A DNA stretch of 64,000 nucleotides from Amycolatopsis sp. 2-15. GTDB lineage: Bacteria > Actinomycetota > Actinomycetes > Mycobacteriales > Pseudonocardiaceae. The DNA lies in the NCBI RefSeq assembly GCF_030285625.1, contig NZ_CP127294.1:7782001-7846000 (forward strand), in the 5' to 3' direction. A program made the translations under genes and the position numbers. The first letter of the stretch is position 1; each line of letters starts with the position of its first letter. Of this stretch, positions 1-7,503 are shown one piece after another. Below the pieces are notes generated by a model, which did not search any database, had not been told where the DNA came from, and saw only the letters and a list, made by a program, of their open reading frames with translations.

Positions 1-119
1 AACGGCGGGGTCACCTCGTAGCGCTCGCGCAGCACCTCGTTCACCCGCACCGGCGTCAGCTTCGCCGTGGTGCTGCCCGGCGCGTCCCACGCTTGGGTGA
101 TGATCGCTTCGTGGTCCAT
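1..119 (-). CDS. N-terminus of an unrecognised protein, cut by the window edge
   Basis: The first 39 codons of a minus-strand gene run off the left edge. It begins with ATG (MDHEAIITQAWDAPGS...) and is preceded by a good AAAGGA ribosome binding site at about 7 bases. It lies 29 bases after the LLM oxidoreductase gene on the same strand, so it is probably the last or a late gene of the operon that starts at 5253. The visible part holds no signal peptide, membrane segment or known motif. I do not recognise the family. Confidence 0.6.
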   Translation of the reverse strand, partial: MDHEAIITQAWDAPGSTTAKLTPVRVNEVLRERYEVTPP

Positions 120-148
120 CGGTTGTCCTTTCAGGGAAAGAGAGTTTC

Positions 149-1057
149 TCAAGCGGGTTGTGCGTCCAACAGCAGCCGCACCTCGGGTGCCACTTCCCGA
201 GCGAAGGACTCGACCTGGTCGATCGCCTGCTCCTCAGGCCAGAACACGAACGTCGTGAACGGCTGTTCTTCGCCGAGGCGGGCCAGCAGCTGCGCCCATT
301 GCCGCGCCGTGCCCCGCACGGGGTCGGCGCCCTCGTCGACGCGCAGCCGCCCGGGGTTCGCGGTGATCGTGCCGACCACCTGCGCGATCCGGCGGACCGC
401 CCAGGGATTCCGGCCCGCCGCCTCGGCCGCGTCGTCGATGATGCGGTTGGCCTCGGCCCACTTCTCGTAGGGCAGGTAGGAGGCGATCGGCGCCGCCCAC
501 CCGTCGGCGATCCGGCCCGTCAGCGCGAGCGCCTTCGGTCCCTGCGAGCCGGTCCAGATCTCGATGGGGTGCGCCGGCGCCGGGCCCGGGTGGGCCCCGG
601 CGACCTTGTAGTACTCGCCGTCGAACCGGATCGGCTTGCCGCCGTCGGCCCACAGCGCGCGCAGCACCGTGATCGCTTCCTCCAGCGCGACGTTGGCCTC
701 GGCGGGAGTCCGCCGCGACACCCCGAGCCGGGTGATCGCGTCCCAGTAGCCGCCGGCGCCGAGCGCCAGCTCGAACCGGCCGCCGGACACCAGGTCCAGC
801 GCCGCCGCCGTCTTCGCCAGCAACGCCGGCGGCCGCAGTGGCAGGTTCGCCACGTCCGGGAAGACGCTGATCTTGCTCGTGTGCGCCAGCAGATCGCCGG
901 CGAGGACGAACGTGTCGAGGCAACTCGGCACGTACGGGTGGTCCTGGATCCCGATCAGGTCCAGCCCGGCCGCTTCCGCCGCGCGGGCGAACTGGCGGTT
1001 TCCCACCACGTCGTCGATCGGTGTCAGCGAGACACCGAACTGCAGGTCCTTGCTCAT
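149..1057 (-). CDS. LLM class F420/flavin-dependent oxidoreductase
   Basis: A 302-residue luciferase-like (LLM) TIM-barrel enzyme. Visible family marks are the N-terminal strand with FGVSLTPID, the GIQDHPY segment near residue 38, the GGRFELALGAG loop near residue 90 and the IWTGSQGPKALALTGRIADGW stretch in the middle, which is split in subfamilies using F420 or FMN. It therefore probably oxidises or reduces a small organic substrate with a deazaflavin or flavin cofactor in the cytoplasm. The ATG at 1057 overlaps the stop of the upstream esterase gene (ATGA), so the two are translationally coupled. A longer in-frame reading exists upstream but lies inside the esterase gene and is not real. 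The substrate cannot be read from the sequence. Confidence 0.9.
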   Translation of the reverse strand: MSKDLQFGVSLTPIDDVVGNRQFARAAEAAGLDLIGIQDHPYVPSCLDTFVLAGDLLAHTSKISVFPDVANLPLRPPALLAKTAAALDLVSGGRFELALGAGGYWDAITRLGVSRRTPAEANVALEEAITVLRALWADGGKPIRFDGEYYKVAGAHPGPAPAHPIEIWTGSQGPKALALTGRIADGWAAPIASYLPYEKWAEANRIIDDAAEAAGRNPWAVRRIAQVVGTITANPGRLRVDEGADPVRGTARQWAQLLARLGEEQPFTTFVFWPEEQAIDQVESFAREVAPEVRLLLDAQPA

Positions 1058-1953
1058 GCCACGTGCTCCCGGACGAATGCGCCGATGCGGTCGACCGACG
1101 CCGCCGCCTCGGGGAGGAACGATACGAAGTGCTGCCAGATGTGCGGGGCGCCCTTGGTCTCGACCAGCTCCGAAGCCACGCCTGCCGCCAGCGCGCGCTC
1201 GTGGAAGCGGCGCGAGTCGTCGATCATGACCTCTTCGGTGCCGACTTCGAGGTGCAGCGGCGGCAGCCCCGTGAGGTCGCCGAACAGCGGCGACGCGAAC
1301 GGGTCCCGTGGGTCGTGGTCGCCGAGGTAACCGGCCGCGAAGCCGCGCAGCGCTTCCCGGCTTACGAACGGGTCGCGGTCGGCGCGCTCGGCGAACGAGG
1401 GCGCGGAGACCGTCAGATCCGTCCACGGCGACACCGGCACCGCCGCCGCGGGCAGCGGCAGGGCCAGGTCCTTGAGCTTCAACAGCAACGCCAGCGACAG
1501 CCCGCCGCCGGCGGAGTCGCCGCCGACGGCGATCCGGGTCGCCGGCACCGTGTCGAGCAGCGCCCGGTAGGCCGCCACCGCCGCGTCGAGCGCCGCGGGG
1601 AAGCGGTGCTCGGGCGCCAGCGGGTAGTCCGGCAGGTAGACGGTGCCCCGCGAGGCGGTGGCCAGCCGGGCACCCACTTCCCGGTGGTTGTACGCCGAAC
1701 CTTCGGTGTAACCACCGCCGTGGAAGTACAGCAGCGCCCGGCCGGCCACGGAGGCCGGCGTGGTCACCGCGAGCCCCGGGAAGCCCGGGGCCGCGGTGAC
1801 GAGCGCGTCGTCGGGGACGGGGAACTGCTCGCTCCAACGCCGGTAGGCGTCCCGGTGCCGCACGTGTTCCGGCCGGTCGTCGACGGGCATGTGCTCGCCC
1901 ATCGTCGCCAGCAGGTGGTGCGCCTTGGCGAGCTCGGCGCTGAGTGAGATCAT
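1054..1953 (-). CDS. alpha/beta hydrolase, hormone-sensitive lipase type
   Basis: A 299-residue cytoplasmic esterase of the HSL family. The oxyanion-hole motif HGGGY is at residues 78-82 and the nucleophile elbow GDSAGG at 145-150, with Ser147 as nucleophile. The acid (in EVMIDDS) and histidine (in GAPHIWQHF) follow near the C-terminus in the usual order. No signal peptide is present. Its start overlaps the stop of the alcohol dehydrogenase gene and its stop overlaps the start of the LLM gene, so it sits in the middle of a tightly coupled operon. It may open or close an ester or lactone in the same pathway as the alcohol dehydrogenase and the LLM enzyme; this is inference. Confidence 0.93.
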   Translation of the reverse strand: MISLSAELAKAHHLLATMGEHMPVDDRPEHVRHRDAYRRWSEQFPVPDDALVTAAPGFPGLAVTTPASVAGRALLYFHGGGYTEGSAYNHREVGARLATASRGTVYLPDYPLAPEHRFPAALDAAVAAYRALLDTVPATRIAVGGDSAGGGLSLALLLKLKDLALPLPAAAVPVSPWTDLTVSAPSFAERADRDPFVSREALRGFAAGYLGDHDPRDPFASPLFGDLTGLPPLHLEVGTEEVMIDDSRRFHERALAAGVASELVETKGAPHIWQHFVSFLPEAAASVDRIGAFVREHVA

Positions 1954-3077
1954 TCGTTCTCCTGCGGCAGCAGCACAGGTTTGGTCGCGGTGCCGTTCTT
2001 CATGGCCTCGGCCGCCTGTTCGACCTCGCCCAGTGCGAATGTGGTCACGAGCCGCTCGACGGGCAGCTGCCCGGTGGCCGTGAGCGTGGCCAGCACCGGC
2101 AGGAAGGTCGGCGGGTTGCTCTGCCCTTCGACCACGCCGATCACGCGCTTGCTGTTGTTGACCACATCGGCCACGTCGATCGGCGCGGTGACCCCGAACG
2201 GCGGCACGCCGACGACCGCGGCCGAACCGCCGCCGCGCAGGCTCGTGATGGCCTGCACCAGCACCGCCGGCACGCCGCTGCTCTCGACGACGTGGCCGGC
2301 ACCGCCACCGGTGAGGTCCCGGATCGCCTCGATCGGGTCGGCGGTGCGGGAGTTGACCACGGCGGTCGCGCCGAGCTCACGGGCCAATTCGAGCCGCGAC
2401 TCCAGCACATCGACCACGATCAGCTGCTCGATCGGCAGCAGCGCGGCCGCCATCACCGCCGAAAGCCCGACCACGCCGGCCCCGAACACGGCCACCGTGG
2501 ACGCGGCACCCGGCTGCAGCACGTTGAGCACCGCGCCCGCGCCGGTCTGGATGCCGCAGCCCAGCGGTGCGAGCACCGACGAAGGCACGTCGGCGGCCAC
2601 CTCGGGCACCAGGACGGTGTTGCGCACACGGGCCAGGGCGTAGGTGGCGAACGAGGACTGGCCGAAGAAGTTGCCGTGCACGATCTCGTCACCGTCGTGC
2701 AGGCTCGGGCTGCCGTCGGGCCGGGCGCCGTTGGTGAAGTTGCGCGGCAGGAATTCCACGCACTGCGACGGCAGACCGGAGACGCAGCCCTCGCAGTGGC
2801 CGCAGGAGTCGAAGGTCAGCATGACCCGGTCCCCCGGCTTCACCGAGGTCACGGCCGAGCCGACCTGCTCGACGATGCCGGCACCCTCGTGCCCGGCCAC
2901 CCCCGGCAGCGGGAAGGGGAACTCCCCCGCCCGCACGGCGAGGTCGGCGTGGCACATGCCGACCGCCTCGATCCGCACCAGGACCTCGTCCGGCGCCGGG
3001 TCGGCCAGCTCCAGTGAACGCCGCGTGAACGGCGCCCCCGCCGAGGCAACGGTCATCGCGGAGGTGGTCGTGGGCAT
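1950..3077 (-). CDS. NAD(P)-dependent zinc alcohol dehydrogenase (MDR family)
   Basis: A 375-residue medium-chain dehydrogenase close to aryl-alcohol/benzyl-alcohol dehydrogenases. Catalytic zinc ligands are Cys42 and the GHE motif at residues 62-64. The structural zinc lobe has the four cysteines at about 92, 95, 98 and 106 (SCGHCEGCVSGLPSQC). The Rossmann fold carries AVFGAGVVGLSAV near residue 195. It should interconvert an alcohol and an aldehyde or ketone using NAD(P). Start ATG follows a GAGGAG site and overlaps the YceI stop by one base (TGATG). The product could be handed to the esterase or LLM enzyme encoded next. Confidence 0.95.
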   Translation of the reverse strand: MPTTTSAMTVASAGAPFTRRSLELADPAPDEVLVRIEAVGMCHADLAVRAGEFPFPLPGVAGHEGAGIVEQVGSAVTSVKPGDRVMLTFDSCGHCEGCVSGLPSQCVEFLPRNFTNGARPDGSPSLHDGDEIVHGNFFGQSSFATYALARVRNTVLVPEVAADVPSSVLAPLGCGIQTGAGAVLNVLQPGAASTVAVFGAGVVGLSAVMAAALLPIEQLIVVDVLESRLELARELGATAVVNSRTADPIEAIRDLTGGGAGHVVESSGVPAVLVQAITSLRGGGSAAVVGVPPFGVTAPIDVADVVNNSKRVIGVVEGQSNPPTFLPVLATLTATGQLPVERLVTTFALGEVEQAAEAMKNGTATKPVLLPQENE

Positions 3078-3625
3078 CAGGACTCCTCGCCGGCCGGAGC
3101 GGTCGCCTGGATCTGCAGCGTCAGCTCGGTCGCGTCGCCCATGAGCAGCGGCCCGCCGGGCTGGGACACGTTGCCGGCGACACCGAACGCGGAGCGCGAA
3201 ATCCGCGTGGTGGCCCGGAAGCCGACCCGGAAGTTGCCGTAGTGGTCCACGCCGTCGCCGGTGAAGTACAGGTCGAGCGCGACCGGCAGCGTCGTGCCGC
3301 GGATCGTGAGGTCGCCGCGCAGGGTGTACCGGTCGCCGTCGGCCTCCAGTCCGGTGGACGCGAAGGTCGCCTCCGGGTGGTTGGCGACGTCGAAGTAGTC
3401 CGCGGTGCGCAGGTGCTCGTCGCGCGCCTCGGTGCCGGTCTGCAGCGACGCGGTGTCGATGGCCGCCGTCACCGACGACTTGGCCAGGTCCTCGGCGACC
3501 TCGACGGTGCCGGAGAAGGCGCCGAACGTGCCGCGCACGCGGGCGGCGACGAAGCGCGTGGAGAACTCGATCGAGGAGTGCACCGGGTCGATCTCGTAGC
3601 GGCCGGCCTTGATCTCGATGCTCAT
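3077..3625 (-). CDS. YceI family protein (first copy)
   Basis: A 182-residue YceI-like lipocalin-fold protein. The typical opening GRYEIDPVHSSIEFSTRF, the VRGTFGAFSGTV strand and the LRGDLTIRGTTLPVALD segment are all present. YceI proteins form an extended beta barrel that binds a long hydrophobic molecule such as a polyprenyl or quinone chain. Many are exported, but this one has no signal peptide and should be cytoplasmic. An AAAGGAA site precedes the ATG. A second YceI gene lies at 15797-16351, also next to an LLM oxidoreductase, and suggests that the two families act together. Confidence 0.93.
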   Translation of the reverse strand: MSIEIKAGRYEIDPVHSSIEFSTRFVAARVRGTFGAFSGTVEVAEDLAKSSVTAAIDTASLQTGTEARDEHLRTADYFDVANHPEATFASTGLEADGDRYTLRGDLTIRGTTLPVALDLYFTGDGVDHYGNFRVGFRATTRISRSAFGVAGNVSQPGGPLLMGDATELTLQIQATAPAGEES

Positions 3626-3662
3626 CGTGGTGGTTCCTTTTCTCGGTGTGGGAACGGGGAAA

Positions 3663-4601
3663 TCAGTGGAAGACGCCGTCGTGGACCTCGGCGATGTAAC
3701 CGCCGGGGAACTGCAGGATCACGCTGGTGCGGTCCTTGCTCTTGTACGGCCCGGAAAGGACGGTGGCCCCGTTGGCTGCGGCCTTCGCGACCGTGGCGTT
3801 GACGTCGGAGACGGTGTAGCCGGTGGTGTCGCGGCCGTAGGGGTAGGTCCAGTCACCGTTGCCGGCCAGCACGACCGTGTTGCCGAACTGCGTCTTGATG
3901 CGGATGCGGTGGTAGGTGGTGCCCGGGGCGCCGACCTCGCCGCCGTCGGCCTTGCGGACGTCGGAGATCACGCTGCCACCGGTGAACTTCAGGTACGACG
4001 CGAGGAACGCGTTGACCGTCGTCTCGGGCAGATACACGCGGAACTCCGGCTGCGTGGTCAGCGGCGTGAAGCCCGACATGTCGAACTGCTTCCAGATCTG
4101 CGAGGCGAACCCACCCGGGAACTGGACCACGGCCTCACGGCCGACCGGCCCCGTCCACGGGGTGACGGTCACCGCCGCGCCTGACCGGAGCGCCGCGTCC
4201 GCGCCGAGGTCCGGGTCGTGCACACCGAAACCGGTCTGCTCCGCACCGAACGGGAACGGCACCGGCGTCTGGTAGTCGTACGCCGCCAGCAGACCGACCG
4301 GCGAGTGGATGATCGACGCCAGCGCCTTGCTCGGCGTCGGAGTGATCTGGAAGGTGTTCTGCCCGTTGTCGGTACCGCCGAAGGTCGCTTCCCAGCTCTT
4401 GATGAAGGCGGGCAGCTTGCCGTGCTGCAGGTACACGTGCGACGCGTCGTACTCCACACCGAACGCCTTCACCGGCGTCCGCCAAGCAGCCGCGTCCGGC
4501 GCGCCTTCGGCGCTGCCGCTCGACACCGCCACCACGGCCCCGGCGACGGCGGCGGCGACCACGCCGAGGATCCCGGCGCGCTTCGCGATCTTGCTCTTCA
4601 T
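3663..4601 (-). CDS. secreted protein with two VOC/glyoxalase-like halves
   Basis: A 312-residue protein with a classical signal peptide (charged MKSKIAKR, hydrophobic core to about residue 26, then AEGAPDAA as a likely signal peptidase site). The mature part reads as two related halves of about 130 residues, each with a beta-alpha-beta unit (PAFIKSWEATFGG, FLASYLKFTGG) and a closing VVQFPGG or ILQFPGGYIAE strand, as in vicinal-oxygen-chelate proteins. The second half ends with a Glu that could bind metal; the first has Gln at the matching place. Exported VOC proteins are uncommon. It may bind or transform an extracellular small molecule. A GGGGAGGAG site precedes the ATG. Confidence 0.8.
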   Translation of the reverse strand: MKSKIAKRAGILGVVAAAVAGAVVAVSSGSAEGAPDAAAWRTPVKAFGVEYDASHVYLQHGKLPAFIKSWEATFGGTDNGQNTFQITPTPSKALASIIHSPVGLLAAYDYQTPVPFPFGAEQTGFGVHDPDLGADAALRSGAAVTVTPWTGPVGREAVVQFPGGFASQIWKQFDMSGFTPLTTQPEFRVYLPETTVNAFLASYLKFTGGSVISDVRKADGGEVGAPGTTYHRIRIKTQFGNTVVLAGNGDWTYPYGRDTTGYTVSDVNATVAKAAANGATVLSGPYKSKDRTSVILQFPGGYIAEVHDGVFH

Positions 4602-4626
4602 GACGTTTCTCCTCCCCTGTTGGTGG

Positions 4627-5253
4627 TCAGTTCTTCGCGTAACCGGCGGCGATCTGCCCGACCAGCACGGCGAACGGCATCTCCAACGCCGCGTACACGT
4701 AGCCGGCCTGCGGGTCGCTGTTGTCGGCCAGGACCTCGACCATGGCGGTGGCGTAGTCGATGGGGATCACGCCCGCCTGCTGCATCCGCAGCAGGCCCGC
4801 CTCGCGCTTCGTCCGCGAGAACGTGCCCGACGCGTCGATGGCCGCGTAGGCGTCGAAGCCCTCGGCGGTGACGCTGATGGCCGGGAACGCGAGGCACACC
4901 TCGGTGGACACGCCGGCGAAGATCACCTTCTTGCGGCCGGTCGCGCGGATCGCGCCCTGCACGCGCTCGTCGTCCCACGCGTTCACGGTCGCCCGGTCGT
5001 GCACCGGCAGGTCGTCGGGCAGGACCGCGGCGAGCTCGGGGATCAGCGGGCCCCACATGCCGTCCGCCTCGGTGGTCGTGACCACGAGCGGCAGGCCGAG
5101 CACCTGCGCCGCCTTCGCCAGGCCCACGACGTTGTGCTTCAGCTCCTCCACCGCGATGTCGCGCACGCCGCTGTACAAGCCGACCTGGTGGTCGACCAGC
5201 ACGACCATCGCGTTGTCCCGGGTCAGCCGCTCGGTGAACTTGCTCTCAACCAT
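4627..5253 (-). CDS. isochorismatase-family cysteine hydrolase (YcaC-like)
   Basis: A 208-residue isochorismatase-fold hydrolase. The catalytic Asp is in VVLVDHQVGLYSG near residue 22, and the nucleophilic Cys is in the VSTEVC motif after the cis-peptide strand KKVIFAG. The length and the absence of a second domain match YcaC-like hydrolases rather than isochorismatase itself. It probably cleaves a C-N or C-O bond of a small molecule. The ATG at 5253 is chosen over one ten codons upstream because a GGAGGAG site stands directly before it. It is the first gene after the repeat-containing promoter region at 5254-5308, so it is likely to lead the operon. Confidence 0.88.
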   Translation of the reverse strand: MVESKFTERLTRDNAMVVLVDHQVGLYSGVRDIAVEELKHNVVGLAKAAQVLGLPLVVTTTEADGMWGPLIPELAAVLPDDLPVHDRATVNAWDDERVQGAIRATGRKKVIFAGVSTEVCLAFPAISVTAEGFDAYAAIDASGTFSRTKREAGLLRMQQAGVIPIDYATAMVEVLADNSDPQAGYVYAALEMPFAVLVGQIAAGYAKN

Positions 5254-5276
5254 CGGAAGCTCCTCCTTGGGGTACC

Positions 5277-5300
5277 TGGTCAATATACATGTTGGTCAAT
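5277..5300 (-). promoter_or_regulatory. direct-repeat operator before the 5253-1 operon
   Basis: TGGTCAAT occurs twice with exactly 16 bases between starts (5277-5284 and 5293-5300), separated by the self-complementary ACATGT. Read on the minus strand this gives ATTGACCA-N8-ATTGACCA just upstream of the isochorismatase gene. The stretch is far richer in A and T than its surroundings, and TGTATATT on the minus strand could serve as an extended -10. It looks like a regulator-binding site laid over the promoter. The binding protein is not known. Confidence 0.55.
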
Positions 5301-5308
5301 TTTTTTGA

Positions 5309-6340
5309 CTAGTTGGTCGCGACCGCCTTGCGGTGACTCGAGAAACCGAGCTTCCGGGCGACGGGCCGCAGCGAGAACGCCGCGATCACGGCGAGGAAAA
5401 CGGTGAACGCGCCGGCCAGCACACCGGTGTAGATCCGCCAGCCCGCCGGCTCCAGCAGCTGGAGCCACTTCTCCGTCAGCGACACGCTCGCGGCCAGGGG
5501 GAACGTGAATGACCAGAAGCCCAGCGAGAAGGGCAGCTTCCGGTAGCGCGTCAGCATCATCGCCTGAACCAACAGCATGAGCACGCCGATGCCGGCGATC
5601 GCGCTCGCCGCGGGGTCGCGCGTGAAACCGTGCATCGTGAACCAGGCCAGGCCCGCCACGGGCGGCGGCGCGAGCAAGATCGCCGTGGTCGGTTGCAGCG
5701 CCGCGGGCAGCGGACTGTGGAAGCTCAGGCGCTGCACGATGATCGGCGTCATCACCGCCGAGAAGAACACACCGACGGCGAACAGCCCCCAGGCCAGCCC
5801 GTGGTAGCCGAGCGAGTAGGCCACGTCGGCGCCGATCAGGCCCGGCGCGACCGTCGGCAGCAGGTAACCGGCGTGCACGGCCTCCAGCCCGAGGCGCCCT
5901 TCGAACCACGACGCGAGGATCCAGGCGGCGAAAACCGCCGACGTTGCCAGCGCCAGGAGGTAGAGGATCCGCCCGGCCACGGGAGACCACGTGAACAGGT
6001 CGTTGGCCAGCAGCATCGCGACAACCGGGGCCAGCGAGGCGATCGGCCCCTGCGCGGGGTGGCGCAGGTGGTCGATCAGCTGCTGCTCGCTTTTCAGGCC
6101 CCGCACCGCATGGGCGATCATCAGCCAGACCCAGGCGATCGCCGCGACGGCCCAGAAAACCTGCGGCACCGCGCGGGGCAACGCGAGTGCCGGCGCTGCC
6201 CTCGTCCACACCCCGGCGAGCCCGACCAGACCGAAGCTGATCGCGAACGTCGTGAGCGGGTAGCGCGCCGGCGCGATTCTGGCCGGTGCGCTGTCGGCTC
6301 TGTCGGCCGACGGCGTGGCGGGGACGGCGGTGCTCGTCAA
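5309..6340 (-). CDS. TDT/SLAC1-family membrane transporter
   Basis: A protein of about 343 residues with some ten hydrophobic helices, of the tellurite-resistance/dicarboxylate transporter (TehA, Mae1, SLAC1) family. Helix-end motifs such as PLTTFAISFGLVGLAG, WVWLMIAHAVRGL and the LPFSLGFWSFTFPLAA segment near the C-terminus fit. It should carry small anions (malate, sulfite, chloride-like) across the cytoplasmic membrane. I choose the TTG at 6340 because GGAG stands 9 bases before it; an in-frame TTG at 6391 lacks a ribosome binding site. The 16-bp dyad at 6467-6482 lies upstream and could control it. It ends 55 bases before the isochorismatase start on the same strand. Confidence 0.87.
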   Translation of the reverse strand: MTSTAVPATPSADRADSAPARIAPARYPLTTFAISFGLVGLAGVWTRAAPALALPRAVPQVFWAVAAIAWVWLMIAHAVRGLKSEQQLIDHLRHPAQGPIASLAPVVAMLLANDLFTWSPVAGRILYLLALATSAVFAAWILASWFEGRLGLEAVHAGYLLPTVAPGLIGADVAYSLGYHGLAWGLFAVGVFFSAVMTPIIVQRLSFHSPLPAALQPTTAILLAPPPVAGLAWFTMHGFTRDPAASAIAGIGVLMLLVQAMMLTRYRKLPFSLGFWSFTFPLAASVSLTEKWLQLLEPAGWRIYTGVLAGAFTVFLAVIAAFSLRPVARKLGFSSHRKAVATN

Positions 6341-6466
6341 CGGGTGCTCCAGGGAAGTGGGATTCCGGGCCGCCCCCTCGGCGGCCCGCAACGTGCCGGA
6401 ACCGGTGCTGTGGCCCCGGATCTTTCGAACTGAAAGCCATCTTGCTCGGATCTGCCGCGCTCAGTG

Positions 6467-6482
6467 CCCGTCAGATGACGGG
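6467..6482 (-). promoter_or_regulatory. shared 16-bp dyad, copy 1 (perfect)
   Basis: CCCGTCA-GA-TGACGGG is a perfect inverted repeat with 7-base arms. It lies between the divergent TDT transporter gene and the flavin-domain gene at 6667. Near-copies occur at 9519, 38270 and 39251, each upstream of a minus-strand gene and each with a preceding CAGYG on the plus strand, so the conserved block is longer than the dyad. It is probably a binding site for one dimeric activator or repressor. Confidence 0.6.
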
Positions 6483-6666
6483 TCCGGAGACGGTCACCCG
6501 TCGTCGTTGATCGACTGGACCCGATGTGATGACCCCCGGTCGGGTGACAGACGCGTCCGGCGCACCGCGACCGTCGCCCGCACCGTCGTGTGACGGTTCA
6601 CCGCACGGGCTCCGGCGAAGGAGGGTGTTCCCCGACCACCCCGAGACCCCACTGGAGAAGACGACC

Positions 6667-7503
6667 ATGACCGCTGCGCCGACGGACTGCCCCGACCGGC
6701 TGGCCGAGGTGACGATCGACCCGATCCGCCTCGTCGCGCGGGTCGGTGCGGCCGTGCGCTGGCGCGACGTGCTCGCCGCCGCCGCGGAGTACGGCCTCAC
6801 CCCGGTGGCCGGCGCGAGGCCGGACGCCTGCGTCGTCGAGGACACGCTGACCGGTGGCCTCAGCCCGGTGCTGGGCCGGCGCCACGGGTACGCGGCGGAC
6901 CGGGTGCGCCTGGTCGAGATCGTGAGCCTCGACGGAGTGCGGCGGACCGTGAAGGTCGAGCACGAGCCCGAGCTGTTCCGGGCCCTGTGCCGCGGCGAGA
7001 CGAACGCCGTCGTCACGGCGATGGTGGTCGACCTGTTCCCCTACCGCGATTTCCACGGCGGAGTCTTGCGGTTCACCGGCGAGATCCTGCCCGTGTGGCG
7101 CGAGTGGGCACCGTCCTTACCGGACGAATCGACCACTTCGGTCTTCCTGTGCCGGTTGCTCGACGGTGGCTTCGTGACGCACCTACGGTTCGCCCACCTG
7201 GGCGGTGACAAGGAGGCGGAACGCCTGCTCGCCCCGATGCGGGCGGCCGCACAGGTCACCCGGGACTCGATGGGGCGCAAACCGTTCACGGCCGTCGGGG
7301 ACCTCCACGACGGCGTCCTCCGGCCGACCACTTCCGTTTCCCTGCGCGAACTGAGCGTGGAAACCGTCGACGACCTGGTCGGGCCCAGCTGCCCGGCCGA
7401 CCTCGAACTGCACGCGCTCGGCGGCTCCTACGACCGTGCGCCCCGCGTGCCGGACGCCGTCCCGGGGCGTGGCGCGGCGTTCCGGCTGACCACCTACTGG
7501 TGA
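6667..7503 (+). CDS. partial-length FAD-linked oxidase-like protein
   Basis: A 278-residue protein that matches only the second half of a PCMH-type FAD-binding domain. It shows ARVGAAVRWRDVLAAAAEYGL, the TGGLSPVLGRRHGYAADRVR segment and the GETNAVVTAMVVDLFPY segment that correspond to the flavin-contacting GGG.G and GGG.NFGVVT regions of berberine-bridge-like oxidases. The N-terminal half with the usual flavin-linking His and Cys, and the C-terminal BBE motif, are absent, and GGG.N is changed to RGETN. It may be an enzyme relic or a protein of new function. The ATG at 6667 follows GGAGAAG; the longer reading upstream is not needed. Confidence 0.72.
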   Translation: MTAAPTDCPDRLAEVTIDPIRLVARVGAAVRWRDVLAAAAEYGLTPVAGARPDACVVEDTLTGGLSPVLGRRHGYAADRVRLVEIVSLDGVRRTVKVEHEPELFRALCRGETNAVVTAMVVDLFPYRDFHGGVLRFTGEILPVWREWAPSLPDESTTSVFLCRLLDGGFVTHLRFAHLGGDKEAERLLAPMRAAAQVTRDSMGRKPFTAVGDLHDGVLRPTTSVSLRELSVETVDDLVGPSCPADLELHALGGSYDRAPRVPDAVPGRGAAFRLTTYW

